Shown one piece after another: positions 5,814 to 12,501 of a stretch of DNA of 20,759 nucleotides. Source of the DNA: a virus. Position 1 is the first letter of the stretch, and each line of letters starts with the position of its first letter. The stretch is taken from positions 1 to 20,759 of the IMG/VR virus record IMGVR_UViG_3300044622_000717; one strand, written 5' to 3'. Under the pieces are notes generated by a model. It had not been told where the DNA came from. It saw only the letters and a list, made by a program, of their open reading frames with translations, and searched no databases. Both the position numbers and the translations under genes were made by a program.

Positions 5814-7311
5814 AGTAATTGATAGGAATATTATTAATAAAAATATAATATTTTATGACATTACCGAAAAAGGTAAACTTATAAATTATACCTATCAAGA
5901 ATTTGAAGAATTAGTAGATAGAATTAAAAATTATTTCCTCTCCAATTATGAAATAAAGTCTGGGGGAACTGTTCTTATTGGTTATTACGGCACTTGTTTG
6001 AAAAAAGTAGCAAGTGTTTTTGCTTGTTTAGAACTAGGACTTTCAATTTCAATTATTGATTATAATATTACTATAATTTCTCCAGAGTCTGCTACTAAAA
6101 CTCAATTACTATCTCCAATAGATTATTTTATTTGTGAGGATGATAAATTCCCAAAAGAGAATCCTAGAAGTAAATATGCAATACTTATAAAACATTGTTT
6201 GAATACGATTTATTCTACAGATATTGAAAGACATCAGTACAATGAAGATCTGAATTGTGAAGTAGAGATTGATCCAAAATCAATTGCAATGAGATGCACT
6301 TCAAGTGGTACTACAGGAACTCCAAAAATTATAGAACATAGTCATGAATTCTTATTTGATTTATGTCAAAGAAATTCTAAGATGTTCTATGGAAATGTTG
6401 TGAATGAAAAGTGTTTGGGTCATGGTAGTGGGCCCGCAACTTATTTCATTCCAACATTGATGTCTAAAGATGTTAAAAATGTATACAATTATTGGGGAGA
6501 AGGTTCAGAATTTAACGATGAAAAATATTTCATGAGGAATGAAAATATTTTTGATCACATTATGATTGCATATACTCATGATATTGATGGTTATCTGAAC
6601 AATATTAATGAGAATAATCCTCCATCTAGAACTACAATTTACACATTATCCACGATAAAGAAAGAGTGGATACCTTATGTTAGAGAAAATAAGATAAAAG
6701 ATATTGTGAGTATCTTTGGTAGTTCTGAAACCAGTGGTCCAGTATTTTTAAATTATGCAAGTGATAAAAACTTTGCTCAGAATAAATTCACTTTGATGGA
6801 TGACTACTACAAGGTTTCTTTTACTGAAAAGAATCTTTTAGAAGTGGATGTCCCTACTTATAACTACAAAATTTGTACAAACGACGAGTTCTTAATTAGT
6901 TCTGATGAGTTTTATCATAATGGTAGATCGGACTTAATAAGAATCAATGGATACAATGTGGATGTAAAAAGTCATAATAAGATATTAGAAGTTCTTAACC
7001 CATATCTAGATGCTAAATTTGTATATGATCCTGCAGTAAATGAAATATACTTGGCTATATGGAAAACTACTTTGGATGTGGATACTTTAGTTGAAAAGAT
7101 CAATACCAAAATAGGAACTATATACTGGGGACATCATATTAGTAAGTACGAAGTTTTAGATTCTAATTTATTTTTTACTGGAATCAAACTGGACAATCAA
7201 TTATTGAGAGATTATTTTAGATCTAGAGTTGAAACAAAGTCCAGTACATCAGATTTTATCTTAGAACATAAAGAGGAATACTTAAAGATATTTGAAGGAT
7301 TGGAGTTTTAA
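5806..7311 (+). CDS. AMP-forming adenylating enzyme, ANL superfamily (acyl/aminoacyl-AMP ligase)
   Basis: Enzymes of this superfamily activate a carboxylic acid with ATP to an acyl adenylate and pass it to CoA, a carrier protein or another acceptor. Motifs run in order: the ATP-binding loop TSSGTTGTPK (residues 165-174), the A5-type motif FGSSETSGP (304-312), the hinge region HNGRSDLIRINGY (371-383) with G373, R374 and D376, and a C-terminal TGIKLDNQLLR (458-468) whose K461 matches the catalytic A10 lysine. At 501 residues it has full family length. The acid substrate cannot be read. No carrier-protein gene is visible in the window. It overlaps the small membrane gene by 8 nt and heads the block with DUF6356 and two radical SAM genes. 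Adenylation enzymes are unusual in phages. Confidence 0.9.
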   Translation: MAKVIDRNIINKNIIFYDITEKGKLINYTYQEFEELVDRIKNYFLSNYEIKSGGTVLIGYYGTCLKKVASVFACLELGLSISIIDYNITIISPESATKTQLLSPIDYFICEDDKFPKENPRSKYAILIKHCLNTIYSTDIERHQYNEDLNCEVEIDPKSIAMRCTSSGTTGTPKIIEHSHEFLFDLCQRNSKMFYGNVVNEKCLGHGSGPATYFIPTLMSKDVKNVYNYWGEGSEFNDEKYFMRNENIFDHIMIAYTHDIDGYLNNINENNPPSRTTIYTLSTIKKEWIPYVRENKIKDIVSIFGSSETSGPVFLNYASDKNFAQNKFTLMDDYYKVSFTEKNLLEVDVPTYNYKICTNDEFLISSDEFYHNGRSDLIRINGYNVDVKSHNKILEVLNPYLDAKFVYDPAVNEIYLAIWKTTLDVDTLVEKINTKIGTIYWGHHISKYEVLDSNLFFTGIKLDNQLLRDYFRSRVETKSSTSDFILEHKEEYLKIFEGLEF

Positions 7312-7312
7312 A

Positions 7313-7582
7313 ATGTCTAGGTTAAAGTTGTTAAAAGAAAGTTCCAAGCATTTGGAAGCGAGTCAAGAAACTTATGTAAGTCATCTATTCTGGGCTACTT
7401 ATGCTGGAGCTAAAATGATTGTTGTGGGGGTTTCAAGTATTATTCATGGAATAATTCCAGCATTTTTTCAAGGAACTGCAGCTAAAACAATTATTAATTT
7501 TTATCATGAGAGGCTAGTTGATCACCCAAATAGAGAATACACAGATTACATATCTCAGAAAATCATGGACAAAGGGTGTTAA
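7313..7582 (+). CDS. DUF6356-like membrane protein, 89 aa
   Basis: The pattern of a basic N-terminal helix, QETYVSHLFWATYAGAKM, a Gly/Val membrane segment, HGIIPAFF and a closing helix matches my memory of DUF6356, a family of short bacterial proteins of unknown function. The membrane segment is about residues 32-53. The ATG at 7313 starts 1 nt after the adenylating-enzyme stop; an in-frame TTG at 7292 would overlap it and is unlikely. Its position between the adenylation enzyme and the radical SAM genes suggests a shared pathway, perhaps as a membrane anchor. That link is inference. Confidence 0.72.
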   Translation: MSRLKLLKESSKHLEASQETYVSHLFWATYAGAKMIVVGVSSIIHGIIPAFFQGTAAKTIINFYHERLVDHPNREYTDYISQKIMDKGC

Positions 7583-7617
7583 AAGACTTATAATTAATAA
7601 TACTATTGGCAAGCTAT

Positions 7618-8916
7618 ATGAGTATTCCTGAAAATAATAAAACTTTTTGTATGGCTCCTTGGGTCCATATGAACATTGGACCCAATGGGGATGTTTACCC
7701 ATGTTGTTTGATGCCTATAGGTAATAATGAACAAGAAGGGGAAAATGACGAAGAAGAAGTTAGTCCTCTTGAAACAATATCTACGGAATGTGCTGGAACT
7801 CCAAGAGAGTTTAGAATGGGTTCTCTAATGAATGAATCTCTCAAAGAGATTTGGAATAACGAAAACATGAGAGAACTTCGTAGAAATATGATATGTGGGA
7901 AGGAGTCTAGTTATTGCACTGCATGTTATAAAGAAGAAGAGGTAGGACATGGTTCTCCCAGACAAACATTTAATAGTACCTACTCAAAACATTACAAGTA
8001 TGTAAAAGAGACCAAAGAAGATGGAACTTTTGAAAGATTCAATCTTGTTTATTGGGATTTTAGATTAAACAATATTTGCAATTTCAAATGTAGAATGTGT
8101 GGCCCTGGATACAGCAGTTCTTGGGAACAAGAAATGAGAAAACAATTTAATATTGAGGGAGAGTATCCAAAAATTGATGTGGATATGGTCTATCAAGACA
8201 TTGAACCATTATATGATATTGTTGAGGAAATATATTTTGCTGGTGGGGAACCTCTGATCTCCGATCATCACTATAAGATTCTTAATAAATTGATTGAAAA
8301 ATTCAGAAACAGGAAAGTTAAGTTAGCTTATAATACAAACTTTAGTACTTTAAAATACAAAGATCATGATGTTCTTAAGTTATGGGAGAGATTTCCAAAC
8401 CTACATTTGTCCATAAGTTTTGATGGAACAGAAAAAAGAGGAGAGTTGATTCGGAAAGGATTTGATTGGCAAAAATTTCTTGATAATTTTAAAATGTTCC
8501 GAAGTGCATTTCCTAATCAAAGAATATCAATTAATTGTGTTGTCCAAGCCATGAATTGTTTTCATGTGATGGATGCTCATAAAGAATTATACTTGAGAGG
8601 TATAATTAATAGTTGGGATGATTTTACTCTATGCATTTTACATAACCCAGATTTTTTATCTGTCTTGATTCTTGATGCAGAATCGAGAAAATTATTAGGT
8701 GAAAAAATTAAGTATCATATCCAAAATTATCTTGTGCCTGCAAAAGCTCAAAGATCTATTAAACAATATATGTCGATACTTAAACTTCTTTCTACTGAGA
8801 AAAAAGAACATCTTCTTCCCATGTTTAGGTCTTATATGTCTTCACTAGATATTATAAGGAATGAGAATTCTTTAGAAGTTTTTCCAGAATTAGAGAGGAT
8901 TCTGAATAATGATTGA
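7618..8916 (+). CDS. radical SAM protein with N-terminal SPASM/twitch-like cysteine cluster (copy 1)
   Basis: The canonical CxxxCxxC motif (C154, C158, C161 in CNFKCRMC) binds the [4Fe-4S] cluster that cleaves S-adenosylmethionine, and AGGEP (208-212) is the SAM-contacting strand. In front of the core, C11 (FCMAPW), C29/C30, C100 and C103 (YCTAC) resemble the auxiliary-cluster domain seen in SPASM/twitch proteins, here N-terminal instead of C-terminal. Such enzymes make radical-based changes to peptides, sugars or cofactors. I chose the ATG at 7618 (432 aa); a TTG at 7606 would add four residues. An Asp/Glu-rich insert (residues 38-50) separates the cysteine groups. It is paralogous to the next gene, which it overlaps by 8 nt. 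The substrate is unknown. Confidence 0.92.
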   Translation: MSIPENNKTFCMAPWVHMNIGPNGDVYPCCLMPIGNNEQEGENDEEEVSPLETISTECAGTPREFRMGSLMNESLKEIWNNENMRELRRNMICGKESSYCTACYKEEEVGHGSPRQTFNSTYSKHYKYVKETKEDGTFERFNLVYWDFRLNNICNFKCRMCGPGYSSSWEQEMRKQFNIEGEYPKIDVDMVYQDIEPLYDIVEEIYFAGGEPLISDHHYKILNKLIEKFRNRKVKLAYNTNFSTLKYKDHDVLKLWERFPNLHLSISFDGTEKRGELIRKGFDWQKFLDNFKMFRSAFPNQRISINCVVQAMNCFHVMDAHKELYLRGIINSWDDFTLCILHNPDFLSVLILDAESRKLLGEKIKYHIQNYLVPAKAQRSIKQYMSILKLLSTEKKEHLLPMFRSYMSSLDIIRNENSLEVFPELERILNND

Positions 8917-10150
8917 TAAGAATAAAGTTGATCCTAATAATGGAGTCTTTTGTGTAGCGCCTTGGATGACTTTAAATATTAGACAGGATGGTCAAGTTTG
9001 TCCATGTTGTGTTTGTGAATATGATTATGGAGATATTAATAAAAAATCTTTATGGGAAATTTGGAATGACGAACCCATTAAGAAATTTCGTGAGAGTATG
9101 ATAAATGGTACACCACATAAAAATTGTGAAGTGTGTTATAATAATCAAGCTGCAGGGAAAAGTTCCATGCGTGAGGATATTAATCGAAATTTGTTCCATG
9201 ATTACAAAAAATTTGTATATCAAACTAATGATGATTACTCCGTTAATGAACCTGGATTTGTTTTTTGGGATCTAAAGTTAAGTAATAAGTGCAACTTCAA
9301 ATGTAGAATGTGTAGTTGGACTGCAAGTTCTAGTTTTGAATTGGAACAATTTGGAAAAATATCTGGTAAATGGAATGCTGCAGAAAAAACTTATGAAGAA
9401 GTAGAACCATTTCTTGGAGTTGTAGAACATCTATATTTTTCTGGTGGCGAATCTTTGATTATAGATGAATATTGGAAAATAATGGATAAACTAATTGAAT
9501 TGGGTAGAAACGATAAGGTTACGGTCGCAGGTAATACTAACTTTAGTAATCTCGTATATAAAGGTAGACATATTTTTGATCTATGGGATCAATTTAACAG
9601 AGAGATGCAAGTTCATATTAGTGTTGATGGAGTTGGTGCAAGAGGAGAACTAATCCGAAAAGGATTTAAGTGGGATAGATTTGTATCTCATGCGGAACAA
9701 TTTAGAGATAGGTTTAGAAATAAAGAACATACCCATCAATTGCATTTTGATTGTACAATTCAAGCATTAAACATTTTTGATTTTGTTACTCTACATCAGT
9801 ATCTTTATAATAGTGGATTGATGAAAGATATTGATTTCTTTTTTATGAATTTTTTGCAAACTCCGAGAGAAATGTCCGTTTGGATTTTGGATAAAAAAAC
9901 AAAAGAAGCCGCAAAAGAAAATATAAGAAATCATATTGATAATTTTTTAATTCCTAATGGATCTAAAGTATGTGTTGAGTTTTGTGAAAGTTTACTAACT
10001 TACATTGATTTGTATCAAGAACAGAAATTGATTCCAGATTTCTTGGATTCTATGAGGAGATTTGATAAAATAAGAAATGAAAATATTATTGAAACATTTC
10101 CAGAGTTTCAAAGAATCTGGGATGTTATCAAAGTTAAACCTAAAACTTGA
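8909..10150 (+). CDS. radical SAM protein with N-terminal SPASM/twitch-like cysteine cluster (copy 2)
   Basis: A paralogue of the preceding gene with the same order of parts. C15 (FCVAPW), C31, C33, C34, C36 and the pair C73/C76 (NCEVC) form the likely auxiliary cluster. C128, C132 and C135 (CNFKCRMC) form the radical SAM cluster, and SGGES (178-182) follows. Both share the NTNFS...L strand and the RGELIRKGF motif, and both end in IRNEN...FPE. Copy 2 lacks the acidic insert of copy 1. Two such enzymes side by side suggest successive steps on one substrate or a heterodimer. The TGA stop lies within the -35 box of the next promoter. Confidence 0.92.
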   Translation: MIDKNKVDPNNGVFCVAPWMTLNIRQDGQVCPCCVCEYDYGDINKKSLWEIWNDEPIKKFRESMINGTPHKNCEVCYNNQAAGKSSMREDINRNLFHDYKKFVYQTNDDYSVNEPGFVFWDLKLSNKCNFKCRMCSWTASSSFELEQFGKISGKWNAAEKTYEEVEPFLGVVEHLYFSGGESLIIDEYWKIMDKLIELGRNDKVTVAGNTNFSNLVYKGRHIFDLWDQFNREMQVHISVDGVGARGELIRKGFKWDRFVSHAEQFRDRFRNKEHTHQLHFDCTIQALNIFDFVTLHQYLYNSGLMKDIDFFFMNFLQTPREMSVWILDKKTKEAAKENIRNHIDNFLIPNGSKVCVEFCESLLTYIDLYQEQKLIPDFLDSMRRFDKIRNENIIETFPEFQRIWDVIKVKPKT

Positions 10151-10175
10151 TAAAAAATTAAATAAGTGTTATACT
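10147..10175 (+). promoter_or_regulatory. sigma-70 promoter
   Basis: TTGATA (10147-10152) and TATACT (10170-10175) are each one mismatch from consensus, separated by 17 bp. They sit over the upstream stop codon and in the gap before the ATG at 10200. The layout repeats the promoter at 1704 and suggests early transcription of the small genes that follow. Confidence 0.7.
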
Positions 10176-10199
10176 AATAACAAATGAATGAATTTAATT

Positions 10200-10352
10200 A
10201 TGTCAAAAAGAACTTATACGATTGAAAAGAAAGATCCAACACACAATCAGGTATGGGAATGGAATGAAACTCCAGAATTGGTTAAACTCCTTAAAGAACT
10301 ACACACAAACAAGTCCACATCCAGCACTGGATCCAACAACTCCGTGGTATGA
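10200..10352 (+). CDS. hypothetical protein, 50 aa
   Basis: A frame of 50 residues (MSKRTYTIEK...) beginning about 18 nt downstream of the expected transcription start. It is charged, with a VWEWNETPELVKLLKEL helix and a Ser/Thr/Asn-rich tail. The tail overlaps a second frame (10264-10464), so the last 89 nt could be dual coding. The promoter position supports this as the first gene of the unit. Confidence 0.62.
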   Translation: MSKRTYTIEKKDPTHNQVWEWNETPELVKLLKELHTNKSTSSTGSNNSVV

Positions 10353-10464
10353 TTGGTTATGTTATTGCGAAATCTGTGAAAGTTTAGGTCCCCTTCCAGG
10401 TCAACCTTCTCTTCGCAGATTTATGGCGTATCGAAGATATCTTAAAGAAGTAGGTGTACTATGA
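10264..10464 (+). CDS. hypothetical protein, 66 aa, overlapping frame
   Basis: I placed the start at the ATG at 10264. The portion beyond 10352 (WYDWLCYCEICESLGPLPG then a basic helix, RRFMAYRRYLKEV) is not covered by any other gene and looks protein-like. The first ~30 residues share DNA with the 50-aa gene in another frame. The stop overlaps the next start as ATGA. C-terminal coding is fairly likely; the start is uncertain. Confidence 0.55.
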   Translation: MKLQNWLNSLKNYTQTSPHPALDPTTPWYDWLCYCEICESLGPLPGQPSLRRFMAYRRYLKEVGVL

Positions 10465-10676
10465 TTGCAACAAATTGGTTTCAGAGAAAATGGGGCCTAG
10501 ACGATCCAGTTCTAATTGATGAACTCTATTCTAGACTTGTTGAGTTGGAACAAAGAGTTGAAGAACTTGAAAGGGAGAATGTAGAGACAACTAATGAACT
10601 CTATCGTATGGAAAACTCTTTGGATGCCCGTATAGATATTATTGCAGAACGCTGTAGGATTGATTACGATGTATGA
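10461..10676 (+). CDS. short coiled-coil protein, 71 aa
   Basis: Residues 19-60 show heptad-like spacing of Leu/Val/Ile with abundant Glu and Arg (LVELEQRVEELERENVE), indicating a parallel coiled coil and probable oligomer. It overlaps the preceding stop as ATGA and the following gene by 8 nt. No function can be named. Confidence 0.72.
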   Translation: MIATNWFQRKWGLDDPVLIDELYSRLVELEQRVEELERENVETTNELYRMENSLDARIDIIAERCRIDYDV

Positions 10677-10842
10677 ACTCGATGATTTTGAAAAAGCCCT
10701 CGCACATTTTGGCACAAGGGTCGATATTATTTGCGCCCTTGAAATGGGTGGAAAGATTGATTCTATTTCCGCTTACAAAGAAATCAAAGCAGAACTCAAA
10801 GAACTTAAACGAGCTAAAAAACAATACGCTAAGGATATGTGA
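10669..10842 (+). CDS. hypothetical protein, 57 aa
   Basis: I chose the ATG at 10669. The protein begins MYELDDFEKAL, and its C-terminal half is a Lys/Glu-rich helix (YKEIKAELKELKRAKKQYAK). It has no membrane segment or family I recognise. It overlaps the gene before it by 8 nt, and its whole length is also open in the frame that leads into the zinc-finger segment. Confidence 0.6.
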   Translation: MYELDDFEKALAHFGTRVDIICALEMGGKIDSISAYKEIKAELKELKRAKKQYAKDM

Positions 10843-10957
10843 TAAGTGTGGTGAAGAAAAACCACTAACTTCTGATTATTATCAAAGAGTAAAACACTTT
10901 AAGAGTGGTTTTTCTTATTGGTGTAATGAGTGTAATAAACCTAAGCCAAAAGATTAA
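10673..10957 (+). CDS. zinc-finger-like protein; real start unclear
   Basis: The last 40 residues (from about 10838) have two CxxC pairs, CDKC and CNEC, about 27 residues apart, with GEEKPLTSDYYQ between. They resemble the short phage and bacterial 'CxxCGExKPLxxFY' zinc proteins and are probably a real gene product. Those proteins normally begin just before the first CxxC, but no ATG, GTG or TTG lies there in frame. The listed ORF starts at an ATG inside the preceding gene, and its first ~54 residues look like noise. The gene may have lost its start, use a rare start codon, or be reached by a +1 shift near the preceding gene's end. Confidence 0.4.
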   Translation: MNSMILKKPSHILAQGSILFAPLKWVERLILFPLTKKSKQNSKNLNELKNNTLRICDKCGEEKPLTSDYYQRVKHFKSGFSYWCNECNKPKPKD

Positions 10958-10959
10958 GT

Positions 10960-10967
10960 TATAAATA
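10960..10967 (+). promoter_or_regulatory. T4-type late promoter (TATAAATA)
   Basis: An exact TATAAATA, the T4 late promoter -10 element recognised by the gp55-type sigma factor with the sliding clamp, lies 33 nt before the first fibre gene, in a 42-nt gap between genes. Late timing is expected for structural genes. Confidence 0.75.
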
Positions 10968-10999
10968 TTCTAAAAGTAGGTAAGATGCTGGGATAAACT

Positions 11000-11560
11000 A
11001 TGGCTAAATTGACTGTAAATGGTATTACATTTAGTGATTCAACGCAGCTAAATTCAAAAAGAGGAATTTTCCCCCAGAGTACTGCTTGGATTTTTTATCA
11101 AGCATCTGCTCCTACTGGTTGGACTAAATCGACTAGTAATGATAATAAGGCACTTAGAGTAGTATCAGGAAGTGGTGGATTGTCTGCAGGGACAAGATCC
11201 TTTACATCCATGATGACTAGTTCATACTTTAATTATTCTGGTACTATTAGTGTAGCAACTCCAACGGGAAATCATCCTCTAACTACGGCTCAAATTCCTG
11301 CTCATACACATACCATGCCTACTGGAAATTATTCTTTTAATGCCGTTCCTGCAATTTTTAATCCTGATGGGAGTTTTAATAGTTGGAATGGTGGCGATGT
11401 CACAAGAGCTGCTGCATGGACCAGAAACTCCCCTGCAACTGGATCTGTTGGTAGTGGTTCTGGTCATGCCCACCCTGTAGCTGCTACTGCTCCTATTAGT
11501 GTACCAATTTCTTTAGCAGTTCAATATATGGATGTTATTGTCTGTAGTTTTGATGGATAA
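11000..11560 (+). CDS. tail-fibre/receptor-binding tip protein (copy 1)
   Basis: A 186-residue Gly/Ser/Thr-rich beta protein of the kind seen at the ends of cyanophage fibres. The N-terminal part (ITFSDSTQLNSK) looks like an attachment segment. SAPTGWTKST and ALRVVSGSGG resemble the collar motif of T4-like short-fibre and phage collar proteins. Two HxH motifs (H102/H104 and H156/H158) recall the metal-binding HxH of T4 gp37 and gp12 tips. The end, AVQYMDVIVCSFDG, is shared with the next gene. It follows a late promoter. It probably forms a trimeric, host-contacting tip. Confidence 0.82.
   Translation: MAKLTVNGITFSDSTQLNSKRGIFPQSTAWIFYQASAPTGWTKSTSNDNKALRVVSGSGGLSAGTRSFTSMMTSSYFNYSGTISVATPTGNHPLTTAQIPAHTHTMPTGNYSFNAVPAIFNPDGSFNSWNGGDVTRAAAWTRNSPATGSVGSGSGHAHPVAATAPISVPISLAVQYMDVIVCSFDG
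11096..11124 (+). repeat. 29-bp direct repeat, copy A
   Basis: This stretch, encoding YQASAPTGWT, is identical base for base to 11697-11725 in the neighbouring fibre gene, 601 bp away. Identity at synonymous positions indicates recent duplication, gene conversion or a recombination point. Confidence 0.85.
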
Positions 11561-11563
11561 ATA
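11556..11563 (+). promoter_or_regulatory. T4-type late promoter variant (GATAAATA)
   Basis: GATAAATA, one base from the T4 late element TATAAATA, spans the stop codon of the first fibre gene and lies 34 nt before the ATG of the second. The spacing is nearly the same as for the upstream late promoter (33 nt), which makes it more credible. Confidence 0.6.
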
Positions 11564-11597
11564 CTTTCAATAAGATCTGTAGTTTACATTATATAAA

Positions 11598-12122
11598 ATG
11601 GCAGCTAAATTAACAGCATCAGGGGTAGTTTTTACTGATAGTACCGTTTTGAATTCAAAGTACGGTATTGTTCCACAAAGTTCAGTATCAATATTCTATC
11701 AAGCATCTGCTCCTACTGGTTGGACAAAATCTACATCTAATAATGATAAAACACTTAGAGTTGTTAGTGGAACTGGCGGAACATCTGGAGGATCTACAGC
11801 TTTTAGTACTATCTTTCCTACATCTACGACACCAGTATCGGTATCAAGTATACCTTTAAGTGGAACTACGGGAGCTACAACTCTAACCGAAGGTCAATTG
11901 CCAGCTCATACACACCCTAATGGTGGTTTTACTGGATTGACTCCCGGTGGAGGTGATGTTGGTGGCGGTGCAGGATGGACTAGAAGTAGTCCAGCGACTG
12001 GACCTGGCCCTGCAAGTGGTGGGGGAAGTCATACACACCCTTGGTCTGGTACAGCTAATTTTTCATCGACTTTTGATCTTAGACTTCAATACATAGATGT
12101 AATTGTTTGCAGCTTTAATTAA
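11598..12122 (+). CDS. tail-fibre/receptor-binding tip protein (copy 2)
   Basis: A 174-residue paralogue of the preceding protein. It shares the VVFTDSTVLNSK head, APTGWTKST, LRVVSGTGG, HxH motifs (H104/H106 and H145/H147), WTRSSPATG and the QYIDVIVCSFN ending. The middle (residues 70-97 and 108-142) is Gly/Pro-rich and diverges from copy 1, as expected if the variable loops contact the host. The two proteins may be alternative or co-assembled fibre tips. It has its own late-type promoter. Confidence 0.82.
   Translation: MAAKLTASGVVFTDSTVLNSKYGIVPQSSVSIFYQASAPTGWTKSTSNNDKTLRVVSGTGGTSGGSTAFSTIFPTSTTPVSVSSIPLSGTTGATTLTEGQLPAHTHPNGGFTGLTPGGGDVGGGAGWTRSSPATGPGPASGGGSHTHPWSGTANFSSTFDLRLQYIDVIVCSFN
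11697..11725 (+). repeat. 29-bp direct repeat, copy B
   Basis: Identical to 11096-11124 within the first fibre gene. The pair could support homologous exchange that would fuse the head of one fibre protein to the tail of the other. Confidence 0.85.
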
Positions 12123-12135
12123 TCGGTGATATAAT
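12106..12135 (+). promoter_or_regulatory. possible sigma-70 promoter
   Basis: A perfect TATAAT at 12130-12135 lies in the 34-nt gap between genes. The best -35 candidate, TTTGCA at 12106-12111, is weak (four of six) with an 18-bp spacer. It is the only promoter-like sequence I see ahead of the 12157-20588 gene run. Confidence 0.4.
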
Positions 12136-12156
12136 AGAAAATATTATTTTGTCAAT

Positions 12157-12498
12157 ATGAAAAAAAATCAATCTGGAAATTTTTGTCCTCTTATTAAAAA
12201 AGATTGTGTAGAACACAAGTGTTCTTGGTGGATGCATGTAAGAGGAATGAATCCAAATACAGGAGAAGATATAGACCACTGGGCTTGCGCTGTGACTTGG
12301 ATGCCTATGTTGACAATTGAAAATTCTCAACAACAAAGACAAACTGGAGCAGCTGTAGAGTCATTTAGAAATGAAGTAGTAAAATCTAATAATGAAAATA
12401 GACAACTATATATTGATATGATTCAACAAAATGGTATTTTACCTGTAGATATAACTTCTTTAACCAATACTAATGCACTACCAGAGTCGGGAGAATAA
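12157..12498 (+). CDS. cysteine-motif protein, 113 aa
   Basis: The N-terminal region contains C10, C17, C22 (CPLIKKDCVEHKC, followed by SWW) and C44 (WACAVTW), a pattern that could hold an iron-sulfur cluster or zinc. It is followed by a helical segment (QQRQTGAAVESFRNEVVKS) and a polar tail. I recall similar proteins in cyanophages and some bacteria, often near fibre or tail genes, with no known role. It follows the second fibre gene and precedes a possible fibre-assembly gene by 3 nt. Confidence 0.72.
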   Translation: MKKNQSGNFCPLIKKDCVEHKCSWWMHVRGMNPNTGEDIDHWACAVTWMPMLTIENSQQQRQTGAAVESFRNEVVKSNNENRQLYIDMIQQNGILPVDITSLTNTNALPESGE

Positions 12499-12501
12499 AA
12501 T

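Noticed and set aside
12211-12224. Perfect inverted repeat GAACAC-AA-GTGTTC as an operator
   Set aside because: It falls inside the cysteine-motif gene, encodes part of that motif, and is short enough to arise by chance.
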